Shown here in pieces: positions 25,645 to 35,168 of a stretch of DNA of 64,000 nucleotides. The translations under genes and the position numbers were made by a program. The DNA comes from Lentibacillus jeotgali (GTDB lineage Bacteria; Bacillota; Bacilli; Bacillales; Amphibacillaceae): NCBI RefSeq assembly GCF_000224785.1, contig NZ_AGAV01000003.1:248001-312000 (forward strand), read 5' to 3'. The notes under the pieces were generated by a model. The model did not search any database and had not been told where the DNA came from. It was given only the letters and a program-made list of their open reading frames with translations. Position 1 is the stretch's first letter. Each line of letters begins with the position of its first letter.

Positions 25645-25689
25645 CGCTAGTTTGTGCGGCCAATCCTCGATGGCAGAACCGTGTTTTTA

Positions 25690-26274
25690 TTAAAGCGTTC
25701 CTTTTGTCGATGGGATGCCGTCGATTCTATCACTCAGGGACACCGCCTGATCAAGCGCCCGGCCGAACCCTTTAAAAATCGATTCGATGATGTGATGGCT
25801 GTTTGATCCATATACCAGATTGACATGCAGTGTAATGCCGGCATGGCTGACGAACGCCCGAAAGAATTCTTCGACAAGCTCTGTGTCAAACGTACCAACT
25901 TTATCTTTCAGTCCATCGACATGGTAAACAAGATAGGGACGTCCGCTGATATCGACAGAAATAAACGAGAGCGCCTCATCCATCGGTGTGGTGCTCGTCG
26001 CATAACGTGTGATGCCTTTTTTATCTCCAAGTGCTTCCTTGAATGCCTGCCCCAGAACAATGCCTGTATCTTCTACGGAATGATGCTGATCAACTTCCAG
26101 GTCGCCGTCACAGTTAAGTGTCAGATCAAATAATCCATGTTTGGTCATCAACGTCAGCATATGGTCGAAGAAGCCAATGCCCGTCTTAACTTGTGATGTC
26201 CCTTTACCGTCCAGATCAAGTTCTGCCGATATGGCCGTTTCAGCTGTTTCCCGATTGATTGTAGTGTTACGCAT
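25690..26274 (-). CDS. hisB: Imidazoleglycerol-phosphate dehydratase
   Basis: Manganese enzyme of 194 aa, without the phosphatase domain found in enterobacterial HisB, as usual in Bacilli. Metal motifs are GFFDHMLTLM, DQHHSVEDTGI and FRAFVSHAGITLHV, NSHHIIESIFK. The start at 26274 overlaps the hisD stop by 8 nt; a long open extension upstream runs antiparallel-free through hisD in another frame and is not coding. Confidence 0.95.
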   Translation of the reverse strand: MRNTTINRETAETAISAELDLDGKGTSQVKTGIGFFDHMLTLMTKHGLFDLTLNCDGDLEVDQHHSVEDTGIVLGQAFKEALGDKKGITRYATSTTPMDEALSFISVDISGRPYLVYHVDGLKDKVGTFDTELVEEFFRAFVSHAGITLHVNLVYGSNSHHIIESIFKGFGRALDQAVSLSDRIDGIPSTKGTL

Positions 26275-27550
26275 CGTTATCACCCTTTCTGATTTGAATT
26301 GAATTGGCATGAGCTGTGAGCCCCTCCGCGTCGGCAATGGTTCTAATATCTTTTGAAATCCCGTTAAGGGCTGCATTCGAATATTGGATAATGCTTGATC
26401 TTTTAACAAAATCATAGACTCCAAGCGGTGAGGAGAATGCCGCTGTGCCACTGGTCGGCAGCGTATGGTTCGGTCCCGCCGCATAGTCGCCAAGCGGTTC
26501 GGGTGAATAATCACCGAGAAAAATCGCGCCAGCGTTTGTGATGTTTCCCAGATTTTCAAATGGCTGAGCAATCATCAGTTGCAAGTGTTCCGGTGCTATC
26601 TGGTTGGCGACACCGAACGCTTCATCAAGTGTTTTGGTCAAAATAATGTGGCCATTTTGTGCGAGCGACTGCTGAATGACGGCCTTGCGCTCCAATCGCT
26701 CGGCCTGGCGGGATAGTTCATTCTTTACGGTTTCAGCTATCTGCCCGCTTGTCGTGATGAGCAAAGGACGGGCCTGTTCATCATGTTCAGCCTGGGACAG
26801 CAGATCGGCTGCCACGAATCTGGGCTGTGCTGTTTCGTCTGCGATGATGCAGATTTCACTTGGACCGGCAATCATATCAATTGCGACATCACCGAACACC
26901 CATTTTTTGGCACGGGCAACGTAAGCATTTCCGGGACCGACAATTTTAAAGACTCTCTTGATCGTTTCGGTGCCATAAGCAAGTGCTGCGATTGCCTGGG
27001 CGCCTCCGACTTTATAGACCTCATCAACACCGGCTTCTTTAGCCGCCGCAAGCACATACGGACTGATTTTTCCGTCGCTGTCCGGCGGTGTGGTCATAAC
27101 AATCTCTTTCACACCGGCCAGTTTAGCGGGAATAACATTCATTAGAACAGAAGAAGGATAAGCAGCTTTCCCGCCCGGTATGTAAACACCAACCCGTTCG
27201 ATGGGTGTCACTTTTTGGCCGAGTGTAATGCCGTTAGACTGGTTCATAAACCACGACTGTTCCTGTTGATTGGCATGGAATGCGGTGATATTTTTACGGG
27301 CTGTTTGAATGGCTGCTTTAAATTCCTTGCTGACTGCTTCCTGTGCCTCTGCAAATTCCGCTTTCGTAACAGAAATCGCATCAAGCCTGACACCGTCAAA
27401 CTTTTCGGTCAGTTCCAGTAATGCGTTGTCTCCTGTTTGCTTCACCCTAGAGATAATATCGAGTACCGATGCATCAAGCTTGCTGTTGTCAGTTTGTTCA
27501 GTCGGGTTTCGCAGCTCCTGTAGGAATTCACCGCCTGTTGTAACCTTCAT
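26267..27550 (-). CDS. hisD: Histidinol dehydrogenase
   Basis: Zinc enzyme of 427 aa performing the last two oxidations to histidine. Family segments are ERVGVYIPGGKAAYPSSVLM, GPGNAYVARAKKWVFG, IAGPSEICIIAD, LLSQAEHDEQARPLL and the C-terminal GPNHTLPTSG, with the zinc and catalytic Glu/His. It overlaps hisB by 8 nt and begins 6 bp after hisG. Confidence 0.96.
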   Translation of the reverse strand: MKVTTGGEFLQELRNPTEQTDNSKLDASVLDIISRVKQTGDNALLELTEKFDGVRLDAISVTKAEFAEAQEAVSKEFKAAIQTARKNITAFHANQQEQSWFMNQSNGITLGQKVTPIERVGVYIPGGKAAYPSSVLMNVIPAKLAGVKEIVMTTPPDSDGKISPYVLAAAKEAGVDEVYKVGGAQAIAALAYGTETIKRVFKIVGPGNAYVARAKKWVFGDVAIDMIAGPSEICIIADETAQPRFVAADLLSQAEHDEQARPLLITTSGQIAETVKNELSRQAERLERKAVIQQSLAQNGHIILTKTLDEAFGVANQIAPEHLQLMIAQPFENLGNITNAGAIFLGDYSPEPLGDYAAGPNHTLPTSGTAAFSSPLGVYDFVKRSSIIQYSNAALNGISKDIRTIADAEGLTAHANSIQIRKGDNDA

Positions 27551-27556
27551 TCCGCG

Positions 27557-28183
27557 TCACTCCAAACCAGTTTGTAAAGTATTGATAAATGCATGTACAC
27601 TTTCGGACTTGGTGGTAAAACTTGCCTTGTTGACGATTAATCTGGTGCTGATCGAATCGAGCTCTTCAAGGATTGTCAGACCGTTTTCTTTGATGGTGTT
27701 TCCCGTCTCCACAATGTCTACAATGACATCGGCTAAACCAATAATTGGCGCAAGTTCAACTGATCCATTCAATTTAATTGTTTCGACCGGTACGCCTTTT
27801 TTTAGGAAATGGGTTTTAGCAACAGCCGGATATTTAGAGGCTACTGTCAAGATATTTCCGCTGGTGGGCTGGTCGTCATTAAAACCGGCGACGGCAAACT
27901 TGCACTGCCCCAGTCTAAGATCGAGTATTTCATAAATGTCCGCCTCGGCTTCCATTATGTTGTCTTTGCCGACGATGCCCATATCCGCCGCTCCATTTTC
28001 CACATAGGTTGGAACGTCGACGGCTTTCACAAAAATTAGTTTGACCCGGCCGGTATTATCATAGAAAACCAGTTTTCTGGATTTATTGCTAAAATCATCG
28101 AAATAAATACCCGTCTTTTCCAGCAGTTTAATAGAATCTTCTGCTGTCCGTCCTTTTGCCAATGCTAATGTAATCGTGTCCAC
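27557..28183 (-). CDS. hisG: ATP phosphoribosyltransferase, short catalytic subunit
   Basis: A 208-aa short-form HisG lacking the C-terminal regulatory domain, so it needs HisZ. Markers are TLALAKGRTAEDSI, GAADMGIVGKDN, and the PRPP loop DVIVDIVETGNTIKENGL. It starts directly after hisZ (0-bp gap), fitting the obligate HisGZ complex. First committed step; histidine feedback acts through HisZ. Confidence 0.96.
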   Translation of the reverse strand: MDTITLALAKGRTAEDSIKLLEKTGIYFDDFSNKSRKLVFYDNTGRVKLIFVKAVDVPTYVENGAADMGIVGKDNIMEAEADIYEILDLRLGQCKFAVAGFNDDQPTSGNILTVASKYPAVAKTHFLKKGVPVETIKLNGSVELAPIIGLADVIVDIVETGNTIKENGLTILEELDSISTRLIVNKASFTTKSESVHAFINTLQTGLE

Positions 28184-29419
28184 TCAGTTTTCCCTCATTT
28201 CTGTTTGCAGCAGATCTTCCAATTCACCGATATTCTGAAAGGCCGTTTGCTTTTGCCGGTGGATAAGCAGCGACTCTTCGTCTGTAAGCCAAATAATGAA
28301 CTTTGCCGGAGTATTTCCAGTGCTATCGGCTGTTTGTGTCAGCACCTGATAGCCTTGATTCCGGAGCTGGTTGGCATAGGGCAGGGCATCAGAACTTCTG
28401 TTTTGGTCATAATAGATAACCAGATCAACAGTTTCCTCTGTCTGTGCCGTCTGACCCGCTTCTTTCTTCGCATTTAGCAGATGATCGATAATACAGCCAA
28501 ATCCGATTGCAGGGATCTCGGCGCCGAATTGCTCAGCCAGATCATTATATCTGCCGCCCATCAGTACAGGCTTGCTGTACCCGGTGATATATCCCTGGAA
28601 AATAACCCCTGAATAATAGTCCATGTGATTAATCAGACCAAGGTCAAAAACAACACAATTTTCGATGCCATAAGCTTTCAGCAGCGTATAAACCTGCTGT
28701 AAGTACGCGACTGTTCGTTCCATCTTGCTGTTCAGCGTAATTGCTGCCGCTCTTTCAATGACGTCCCGCGGCTTGCCATATAACAATGGGATTGTTTCAA
28801 TAGCTTTGACGATTGACTCTTCCACGGAAAGGTTATTTAAAAACGGGCGAATTTCGACCAGGTTTTTTGACTGAATCAGTTCCTGCAGTTTTTCCAATTC
28901 CTCTGGGGATAAAGGCAATTCATCAATCAAGTCTTTGAAAAAACCAGCATGGCCAATCTCGACTTTGAATTGGTCAAACTCCAAATCCTGCAGCACATGA
29001 ACTGCCAAAGCAATCGTCTCGGCATCGTTTTCAGGCGTGTCTTCACCAAAGCATTCGACGCCGGCCTGGGTGAATTCCTTAGGGTTGCTTTCATCCTTAA
29101 GCTGCCGGAATACATCCTGCACATAGAAGAGTCTCCGGTAAGATGCCTTTTCGTTTGCCATTCGCCGTGCAATGGGTATAGTCATATCAGGGCGTAAAAC
29201 AAGCACGTCACCTGACGGGTCAATCGTTTTAATCATATTATGTTTGCGGACAGTCCCAACCATGGAGGAGTACATATCATAATCCTGGAATGTGCTCGTT
29301 CCTGTTTCCAGGTAGCCATAAGTACGGAAACGTCTCTTTATTGTTGCTACCAGACTGCTTTGAAGCTGATAATCAGTCTGGCGCAGGTTATGTCCATTAC
29401 CTGCTAAATACGGTTGCAT
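28184..29419 (-). CDS. hisZ: ATP phosphoribosyltransferase regulatory subunit (HisRS paralogue)
   Basis: A 411-aa class II aminoacyl-tRNA synthetase-like protein without tRNA charging. VLRPDMTIPIARRMA (motif 2 region), YYSGVIFQGYI and VLMGGRYNDLAEQFG resemble HisRS; the protein binds histidine and activates short HisG. The start at 29419 has TGGAG 7 nt upstream; an in-frame GTG 11 codons earlier has no ribosome site. First gene of the operon. Confidence 0.93.
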   Translation of the reverse strand: MQPYLAGNGHNLRQTDYQLQSSLVATIKRRFRTYGYLETGTSTFQDYDMYSSMVGTVRKHNMIKTIDPSGDVLVLRPDMTIPIARRMANEKASYRRLFYVQDVFRQLKDESNPKEFTQAGVECFGEDTPENDAETIALAVHVLQDLEFDQFKVEIGHAGFFKDLIDELPLSPEELEKLQELIQSKNLVEIRPFLNNLSVEESIVKAIETIPLLYGKPRDVIERAAAITLNSKMERTVAYLQQVYTLLKAYGIENCVVFDLGLINHMDYYSGVIFQGYITGYSKPVLMGGRYNDLAEQFGAEIPAIGFGCIIDHLLNAKKEAGQTAQTEETVDLVIYYDQNRSSDALPYANQLRNQGYQVLTQTADSTGNTPAKFIIWLTDEESLLIHRQKQTAFQNIGELEDLLQTEMREN

Positions 29420-29489
29420 ATAAAAACTCCATTCACTTATCTGCTTTATCACTTTATCACTTTATTTAAATAAAGTTAAGTTAATTAAT

Positions 29490-29518
29490 ATACTAGACAG
29501 CTATGAAGCAAATGTCAA
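29490..29518 (-). promoter_or_regulatory. Sigma-A-type promoter of the his operon
   Basis: On the minus strand TTGACA (29513-29518), a 17-nt spacer and TAGTAT (29490-29495) lie about 70 bp before hisZ. The leader has repeated GTGATAAA but no T-box or terminator that I can see. Confidence 0.65.
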
Positions 29519-29713
29519 CCGTAAAAAACAGATTTTTTAAAATGCTGTATTCTAAGCTATACAAGTGGTGCTTTCTTAATTAAGGGAAGGAGGCAGGTAT
29601 ACAATAAAATGTCAAACAAATTCCATAAACGTTAAGGCATAACAGGCCGCTAAATGCTATAATAAATAAAGGTATGATTGTCTACTAATTAAACTTCACA
29701 GCTGGTGTTTAAA

Positions 29714-30094
29714 ATGAAGCAGGTAAAGAAGATATTGTTAATTATAGCCGGGTCAATTTCATTGGGGCTGGGCGTGCTGGGAATAATTCTCCCGCTTTTA
29801 CCGACTACACCTTTATTATTGCTGGCTGCCGCCTGTTATGTCAGAAGTTCGGAAAAATTATACAACTGGCTGATTACGAATAAGTATTTCGGATCCTACA
29901 TTCAAAATTACCGGGATGGCAAGGGGATCCCTCTAAAAGCTAAAGTGATAGGTGTTTCCTTATTATGGCTGGCGATGAGCTACACGATTCTTTTTGTCGT
30001 GCCGCTTTTGTCCATTAAATTGTTACTGGCCGGAATTGGTGCCTATTTTACTTGGTTTATTCTTAAGCAAAAAACACTGCAAAATAAGCAATAG
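29714..30094 (+). CDS. DUF454 (YbaN-like) inner-membrane protein
   Basis: A 126-aa protein with GVLGIILPLLPTTPLLLLAA and ACYVRSSEKLYNWL, the DUF454 signature, and three to four hydrophobic segments. Function unknown. The ATG at 29714 is preferred; a GTG three codons earlier is possible and the ribosome site is weak (GGTG). It lies 21 bp ahead of the DUF915 gene, probably cotranscribed. Confidence 0.75.
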   Translation: MKQVKKILLIIAGSISLGLGVLGIILPLLPTTPLLLLAAACYVRSSEKLYNWLITNKYFGSYIQNYRDGKGIPLKAKVIGVSLLWLAMSYTILFVVPLLSIKLLLAGIGAYFTWFILKQKTLQNKQ

Positions 30095-30115
30095 CTTCAG
30101 TGGGGTAAGATATCT

Positions 30116-30967
30116 ATGCAAAAGAAACATGTTATCAGCATAATCGTAATATTTTCATTAATTATCGGTGTTTTTAGTTGGTTCTATGCTCCAGGTGAGA
30201 CAAAGTCAGAGGAACAGATAAAAAATGCAACCGTATTTGTGCACGGTTATAAAGGAACAAAAAATTCTTTTGGAAATATGCTGAAACGATTTGAAAATAA
30301 GTACGGATGGGGCCAGCGGGCATTGGTTTACAGAATCTCACCGGCAGGCAATCTGGATGTGAACGTGTATGGGAAGGAAACCGGAGACGTAACCGATCCG
30401 ATATTTGTGCACGTTATTTTCGATAATAATCGAGCCAGCATCCAGAATACATCGGCATGGCTTGCAAAAGTGCTGGCACATATGAAAGAAACATTTCAGT
30501 TCAACATAGTTAATCTGGTTGGTCATTCAATGGGCGGTCTTGTTACGATGGATTATACTCAGACATACCAGAATAAACGGATGTACCCAAAGGTTAATAA
30601 ACTTGTTGCGATCGGTACTCCTTTTGATGGGGTTTATAACGAAGATTATTTTCGTATCCATCATGATCCTGCTGCTGAAAACCTGAAACCCGATTCAGAA
30701 GCACTTAAAAGACTCCGTCTGAATAAAGATGTTATATCGGAACAATTAAGAGTGCTGAGTATTGGCAGCACAGGTGATTCCGTTGCAGTGCCGCAAAGTG
30801 TCGGCGCAATAAAGAATATTGTGCCTGAAGCACAACTAACGTATGAAATGATTCATGATAATACATTAGGCCATAGCGAGTTGCATGAAGATGTCCGAGT
30901 TGATAGAATGGTTTATTCCTTTTTAAACTCAGAGAATGAACAGACAGATAGAATAACAAAGGATTGA
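30116..30967 (+). CDS. DUF915 alpha/beta hydrolase, membrane-anchored or secreted
   Basis: A 283-aa protein with an N-terminal hydrophobic helix (about 5-25) and an alpha/beta hydrolase domain. The oxyanion strand is TVFVHGYKGT, the nucleophile elbow GHSMGG, and a late His occurs in DNTLGHSELHED. Related Bacilli proteins are annotated DUF915 cell-surface hydrolases; substrate unknown. Its TGA overlaps the murB start (TGATG). Confidence 0.8.
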   Translation: MQKKHVISIIVIFSLIIGVFSWFYAPGETKSEEQIKNATVFVHGYKGTKNSFGNMLKRFENKYGWGQRALVYRISPAGNLDVNVYGKETGDVTDPIFVHVIFDNNRASIQNTSAWLAKVLAHMKETFQFNIVNLVGHSMGGLVTMDYTQTYQNKRMYPKVNKLVAIGTPFDGVYNEDYFRIHHDPAAENLKPDSEALKRLRLNKDVISEQLRVLSIGSTGDSVAVPQSVGAIKNIVPEAQLTYEMIHDNTLGHSELHEDVRVDRMVYSFLNSENEQTDRITKD

Positions 30968-31896
30968 TGTTAGTGGTAAAAGATCAACATACGTATGAGC
31001 AATTGAAACTAATAACATCACCGGAAAATGTGCTGGCAGATGAATATTTGAATAATCATACGTATACACGTCTTGGCGGAAAAGCTGATTATTATGTAAC
31101 ACCTGAAACATATGAAGAGGTACAGAAAATCGTAAAACTTTCGATAAAAGAAAATATCCCCTTCACGCTGCTTGGAAACGGGTCCAATCTAATTGTAAAG
31201 GACGGTGGAATCCGCGGTATCGTCTTAAACTTAGGGCGTCTGACCAAAATAGATGTGGTGGGCACCAAACTGGTGGCACAAAGCGGAGCCAGAATCATTA
31301 CCGCCTCGCAGAAAGCTTTGGCCCACGCATTAACAGGACTTGAATTTGCATGTGGAATTCCTGGATCGGTCGGAGGGGCTCTGTTCATGAATGCCGGTGC
31401 GTACGGCGGTGAAATTAAAGATGTTCTGGAAAGTGCTGTTGTTGTTGATGCAACAGGCAATCTGCTTCATTTATCAGCAGATGATCTTGATTTGGAATAC
31501 CGCTCAAGTAATATACCTGATAAGGGATACATTGTGCTGGAAGCAAGGTTTTCAATGGAAATGAGCGAATATGATGACATTAAAGCCGTGATGGATGATT
31601 TGACATTCAAACGTGAATCCAAACAACCGCTCGAATACCCTTCATGCGGAAGCGTATTTAAACGTCCGCCGGGTTACTTTGCAGGCAAGCTAATTCAGGA
31701 CAGTGAGCTGCAGGGAAAGCAGATCGGCGGGGCGCAGGTATCATTAAAGCACGCCGGTTTTATTATTAATCTGGATGGCGCATCAGCGACGGAATATATC
31801 AACTTAATCCATTTCATCCAGGATACTGTCAAATCGAAATTCGGTGTAAGCCTCGAACGCGAAGTGAAAATTATAGGAGAAGACCCCGCTGGGTAA
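30967..31896 (+). CDS. murB: UDP-N-acetylenolpyruvoylglucosamine reductase
   Basis: FAD-dependent enzyme completing UDP-MurNAc, cytosolic; 309 aa, short type IIa form. FAD-binding segments are TRLGGKADYYV and LLGNGSNLIVKDGG; GLEFACGIPGSVGGALFMNAGAYGG split across the substrate domain is diagnostic, as is YPSCGSVFKRPPG with the catalytic Ser, and the C-terminal Glu in SLEREVKIIG. The ATG at 30967 overlaps the preceding stop; TTG at 30964 is an alternative. It ends in a strong terminator. Confidence 0.95.
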   Translation: MLVVKDQHTYEQLKLITSPENVLADEYLNNHTYTRLGGKADYYVTPETYEEVQKIVKLSIKENIPFTLLGNGSNLIVKDGGIRGIVLNLGRLTKIDVVGTKLVAQSGARIITASQKALAHALTGLEFACGIPGSVGGALFMNAGAYGGEIKDVLESAVVVDATGNLLHLSADDLDLEYRSSNIPDKGYIVLEARFSMEMSEYDDIKAVMDDLTFKRESKQPLEYPSCGSVFKRPPGYFAGKLIQDSELQGKQIGGAQVSLKHAGFIINLDGASATEYINLIHFIQDTVKSKFGVSLEREVKIIGEDPAG

Positions 31897-31993
31897 AATG
31901 AAACTTTAATTAGCGGGGCAGTGGTTTCCTCATTGATTGTGAGTTGAGCAAATTCGGCTATTAATAGGCAGTTGGTTTCTCTCAGATCAACAT

Positions 31994-32040
31994 AAAAAAG
32001 CAGCGGAAGCATAGTTGCAGTACCGTTTCTGCTGCTTTTT
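31994..32040 (+). terminator. Terminator after murB
   Basis: A 14-bp stem with one G-U pair (AAAAAGCAGCGGAA with TTTCTGCTGCTTTTT) and a T-rich end. It marks the left border of the accessory region. Confidence 0.85.
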
Positions 32041-32078
32041 CATTTTTGGGGGAGGAAATTTAAAATAATATAATGTTT

Positions 32079-32116
32079 AGGGATACAAATCGCAAATGAT
32101 TTAGTATCCCTTTTTT
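32079..32116 (+). terminator. Orphan terminator-like hairpin
   Basis: AGGGATAC and GTATCCCT flank a 17-nt loop and run into TTTTTT. No gene precedes it after the murB terminator, so it may be the 3' remnant of a lost gene. Confidence 0.5.
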
Positions 32117-32341
32117 ATAGTTATAAAATTGTGTGTGAAGTCATTGTTAAATTGTTTGGCTCTCACTAAAGTTTACTGTTGAGAGCTAAGGTTAAATGTG
32201 GTGATAGACTCGGATAAATAAAAAGCACTTTTAACCTTCCTACAGTGAAAATAGACAACAAAACCCACAATAGCTAGGTGTTACAGGTGTTTTTCACTAT
32301 ATCAATAAATTGGGTAACACATCAGATGTTCATGTGAAGAA

Positions 32342-32530
32342 GTGTGTCATTTTACAATGAACATAGAAGTACTCAACTATCACTGGTTACGATTTACAAA
32401 TGCCGTTATCAAAGGACGGCACAATAAAATCAAAGCTTTACAACGTCACATTACTTCACGGAATCGGACAGTGTATGAAAACCGAATTTTAGTTGAGTGC
32501 AACCTAGCTTATATGCAAGGGACCGTTTAA
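32342..32530 (+). pseudogene. C-terminal relic of a DDE transposase
   Basis: The frame reads WLRFTNAVIKGRHNKIKALQ followed by RNRTVYENRILVECN, the pattern of the conserved C-terminal helix (NAxxEGxNNKIKxxKR) of ISL3-like DDE transposases. Everything upstream of this tail is missing; no ribosome site or full domain. It is followed by the palindrome CCGTTTAACGGT (32523-32534), which recurs at 47779-47790. Confidence 0.5.
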
Positions 32531-32697
32531 CGGTCTCAATCTTAGATATTGGTGTTGAGCCTTTTGTTTATAGGACCAGGTTTTTTTCGGGGGATGTAAA
32601 TTCCATCAAAGCTTAACACCATTTTATGTTAAACTAACTGTAAGAATTATCGAACGTATACAAACGTAGCCTTTTAATTACATTCTTCAACAATAGG

Positions 32698-32715
32698 GCC
32701 ATATTGTGGAATAAG
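32698..32715 (+). repeat. Dispersed tag repeat, copy A
   Basis: GCCATATTGTGGAATAAG; identical at 33514-33531 and one base different at 35216-35232. It is preceded by TTCAACAATAGG. It stands 155 bp upstream of the Phd/RelE-type pair. Confidence 0.7.
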
Positions 32716-32869
32716 CGTCTTAAACAAATATCCTACATTGGATTTTTCTAAAGGGTGATATTTGCGGCGATCTTAATGAAATTAGGTTTGTGGGAAACGA
32801 AATTTAATTGATGAAGGGACATAATAATGATATAATTAAGGCATAATAATGAAATAAGGAGATGATGTT

Positions 32870-33136
32870 ATGCCTGAAATCCGCCCGATAAAAGAATTAA
32901 GAAATACAACGGAAATCTCTGAACTGTGTCACCAAATAAAGGAACCATTATTCATCACAAAAAATGGTTATGGGGATATGGTTGTCATGAGCATGGAAGC
33001 CTATGAGAATTCTTTAGCTAAGCTGGAGTTATACGAAAAGTTAGCTCAAGCGGAAGGCCAAATAAAAAACGGAGATGAACTTTTAGATGGGGAAAAGGTC
33101 TTTAAGGATCTAAAGAAAAAATATGAAAGAAAATAA
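32870..33136 (+). CDS. Phd/YefM-type antitoxin
   Basis: An 88-aa protein: N-terminal Phd/YefM fold (IRPIKELRNTTEISELCHQI, EPLFITKNGYGDMVVMS, MEAYENSLAKLELYEKLAQA) and a charged, flexible C-terminus for toxin binding. AAGGAGATGATG precedes the start. Upstream, direct repeats of CATAATAATGA around a TATAAT-type promoter suggest autorepression. It overlaps the toxin gene by 14 nt. Confidence 0.85.
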   Translation: MPEIRPIKELRNTTEISELCHQIKEPLFITKNGYGDMVVMSMEAYENSLAKLELYEKLAQAEGQIKNGDELLDGEKVFKDLKKKYERK

Positions 33137-33443
33137 ATATACAATTAAGATTGCACCGAAAGCATTTGAAGATTTGGATGAGATTTATAGCTACATCTCT
33201 AATGAACTTGATAATGAAGGTGCAGCCGACAACCTTTTGAAGAGGATAGAGACGAATGTCATGAGGCTAAAAGAATTCCCTTTTTCCTGTAGTTTTGTAA
33301 CGGATGAAATTTTAAAAAATAAAGGTTACCGTAAGCTCGTCATCGAGAATTACATTGCCTTTTATCTAGTCAGAGAAGAAGAAAGGCAAGTTGTTGTCAT
33401 GCGTGTCCTATTTGGAGCACAAAACTACCAAGATCTTATTTAG
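33123..33443 (+). CDS. RelE/ParE-type toxin
   Basis: A 106-aa RelE/ParE-fold protein: IKIAPKAFEDLDEIYSYISN, LKEFPFSC, KGYRKLVIENYIAFYLV and VVVMRVLFGAQNY are the usual strands and helices. Whether it cleaves mRNA (RelE) or poisons gyrase (ParE) cannot be read; the basic KGYRKL region fits either. Translationally coupled to the antitoxin. Confidence 0.85.
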   Translation: MKENKYTIKIAPKAFEDLDEIYSYISNELDNEGAADNLLKRIETNVMRLKEFPFSCSFVTDEILKNKGYRKLVIENYIAFYLVREEERQVVVMRVLFGAQNYQDLI

Positions 33444-33477
33444 TATAGTGGTCATTGCTGGCTCATTCACCCCAATC

Positions 33478-33531
33478 GGGCGCTTTCGTGGAAGAAGGCG
33501 TCCATTAGAATCGGCCATATTGTGGAATAAG
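33478..33531 (+). repeat. Hairpin plus tag repeat, copy B
   Basis: GGGCGC (33478-33483) with the complementary GGCGTCC arm (about 33497-33503), followed by the tag GCCATATTGTGGAATAAG (33514-33531). It separates the TA pair from the ABC exporter. Confidence 0.65.
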
Positions 33532-33553
33532 GTATCTCTATAGGAGTGGAATA

Positions 33554-34405
33554 ATGACAAACCTTTTAGAGCTTGAAAATATTAGTAAATCATTTGGTAA
33601 CAGCCTTGTCTTAAAAAACGTTACATTCAACGTTCCTCCTGGATCGATTGTTGGGTTCATTGGTGACAACGGGTCAGGTAAATCAACAACATTTAAATCA
33701 GTATTAGGATTAATTTCTAAAGATGGCGGTACGGCTAAAATATTTGGTGAAGAAAATATACATAAAAATGCCAAGATTAAGGAGGAGGTTGGTGTCGTAT
33801 TTGATGCTATGAATTTACCAGCCCACCTTACAATCAAACAACTAAATAAAGTTTTTATAAAAATGTTTGACTCTTGGAAACAAGATGATTTTTATCGATT
33901 AGTTAATTCTTTCTCTTTACCTACAGACAAAAAAGTCAATAAATTCTCACGTGGGATGTCAATGAAACTGTCTGTAGCCGTTGCGTTGTCGCATAATGCA
34001 CAACTATTACTTCTGGATGAAGCGACAGGAGGACTTGATCCCTCATCAAGAGAACAAGTGTTGGATGAGTTAAAAAGGTTTGTGAGAAAGAATAACGGTG
34101 GTGTATTACTTTCATCTCATATTATGAGTGATGTTGAGAAAATAGCTAGCCATATTGTCATAATAAAAGATGGTGAAATTTTATTAAATGAAGAAAAGGA
34201 TAAGGTTTTTGCAAGTTATACAATTGTAGATGTTAATGAAGAACAACTAACCTTACTAAACAAAGAAATAGTTGTTGCGAAAAGGGACTATGGCACTTAT
34301 TTCAGTGTACTTGTATCAGATAAAAAGGAATTGCCGAATGGACTTAATTCTAAAAGCATCTCAATGGAAGAACTTAGTGTCTTTTTAACGAGGGGTGAAA
34401 AATAA
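33554..34405 (+). CDS. ABC exporter ATPase
   Basis: A 283-aa ABC-2-type ATPase: Walker A GDNGSGKST, a degenerate signature SRGMSMKLS, Walker B LLLLDEATGGLD and the switch His in SSHIMSD. The C-terminal about 60 residues form an extra domain common in bacitracin/lantibiotic-type ATPases. AGGAGTG lies upstream. It is directly followed by its permease; exporter of a peptide or drug is inferred, the substrate unknown. Confidence 0.8.
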   Translation: MTNLLELENISKSFGNSLVLKNVTFNVPPGSIVGFIGDNGSGKSTTFKSVLGLISKDGGTAKIFGEENIHKNAKIKEEVGVVFDAMNLPAHLTIKQLNKVFIKMFDSWKQDDFYRLVNSFSLPTDKKVNKFSRGMSMKLSVAVALSHNAQLLLLDEATGGLDPSSREQVLDELKRFVRKNNGGVLLSSHIMSDVEKIASHIVIIKDGEILLNEEKDKVFASYTIVDVNEEQLTLLNKEIVVAKRDYGTYFSVLVSDKKELPNGLNSKSISMEELSVFLTRGEK

Positions 34406-35038
34406 ATGAAAGGTCTATTATTGACAAACTATTACCTCGTTTATCGAAGTATTCTTGCGTACATAGGACTTGCAATATTGGTATCTGGTGTAATTTTATA
34501 TTTTGCAGGTGCTATGGTAAGCGGTATAGCTGCTTTGTTAATTATCTTGTTAATGACGTTGCCTTCACTTGAAGTTATAAAAACTGAAAGCAAGTCTGGT
34601 TATGACAAGTATGTACTTACTTTACCGGTTAGTCGAAAAAACATTGTGCAAAGTCATTATATTTTTTATTTTTCAGTTGTAATTATCGGAGCGTTTCTAT
34701 CGTATGGCGTTATTTATGCATATGATCTATTTTCAGATACACCGGTTGATGGCATATTTAATACTGTATCTATTGGGTTTTTCATAGTTCTCTTTGCTGG
34801 CGCGATGATCTATCCACTTCTCTATATTTTTGGGGCAGAAAAATCTGACGCTATTGTACTTGGAGGTGGATTTGTAGGGCTCTTTGTGCATTTTGGGGTT
34901 AGGTATTTATTAAACCAATTTACACTATCTATAGATCCATCTTTATACATTTCGTTAGTATATATAATACTTGGTATTATCATATATATTCTTTCTTATT
35001 TCATTGCCGTGTTTATATATAATAGAAAAGAATTCTAA
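34406..35038 (+). CDS. ABC-2 type permease
   Basis: A 210-aa protein with six hydrophobic segments and a short cytosolic SGYDKYVLTLPVSRKNIVQS motif, the ABC2_membrane_5-type pattern also found in PmtB/PmtD-like peptide exporters. Starts one base after the ATPase stop. Together with the ATPase it could form a homodimeric-permease exporter. No cognate regulator (GntR) is adjacent. Confidence 0.75.
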   Translation: MKGLLLTNYYLVYRSILAYIGLAILVSGVILYFAGAMVSGIAALLIILLMTLPSLEVIKTESKSGYDKYVLTLPVSRKNIVQSHYIFYFSVVIIGAFLSYGVIYAYDLFSDTPVDGIFNTVSIGFFIVLFAGAMIYPLLYIFGAEKSDAIVLGGGFVGLFVHFGVRYLLNQFTLSIDPSLYISLVYIILGIIIYILSYFIAVFIYNRKEF

Positions 35039-35168
35039 AAACATAAAAAACGTTTTGCTCTTAGTTAGTCGGTATTTATTGGTTCATTAAGGGTCTGAAT
35101 TTTGTACTGACAGCTATATTTGAATTCAGGAACAGATCAATATGATTTGATTCCATCTTTCAACTAAC

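Noticed and set aside
25466-25663. 65-codon frame through the his tandem repeats (GLLARFG repeated)
   Set aside because: The only start is TTG directly abutting GAGGA, with no proper spacing, and the product is a consequence of a 21-bp repeat. It is treated as non-coding.
29420-29705. T-box or attenuator before hisZ
   Set aside because: No TGGnACC motif, no terminator and too short a leader; only a sigma-A-type promoter and GTGATAAA repeats.
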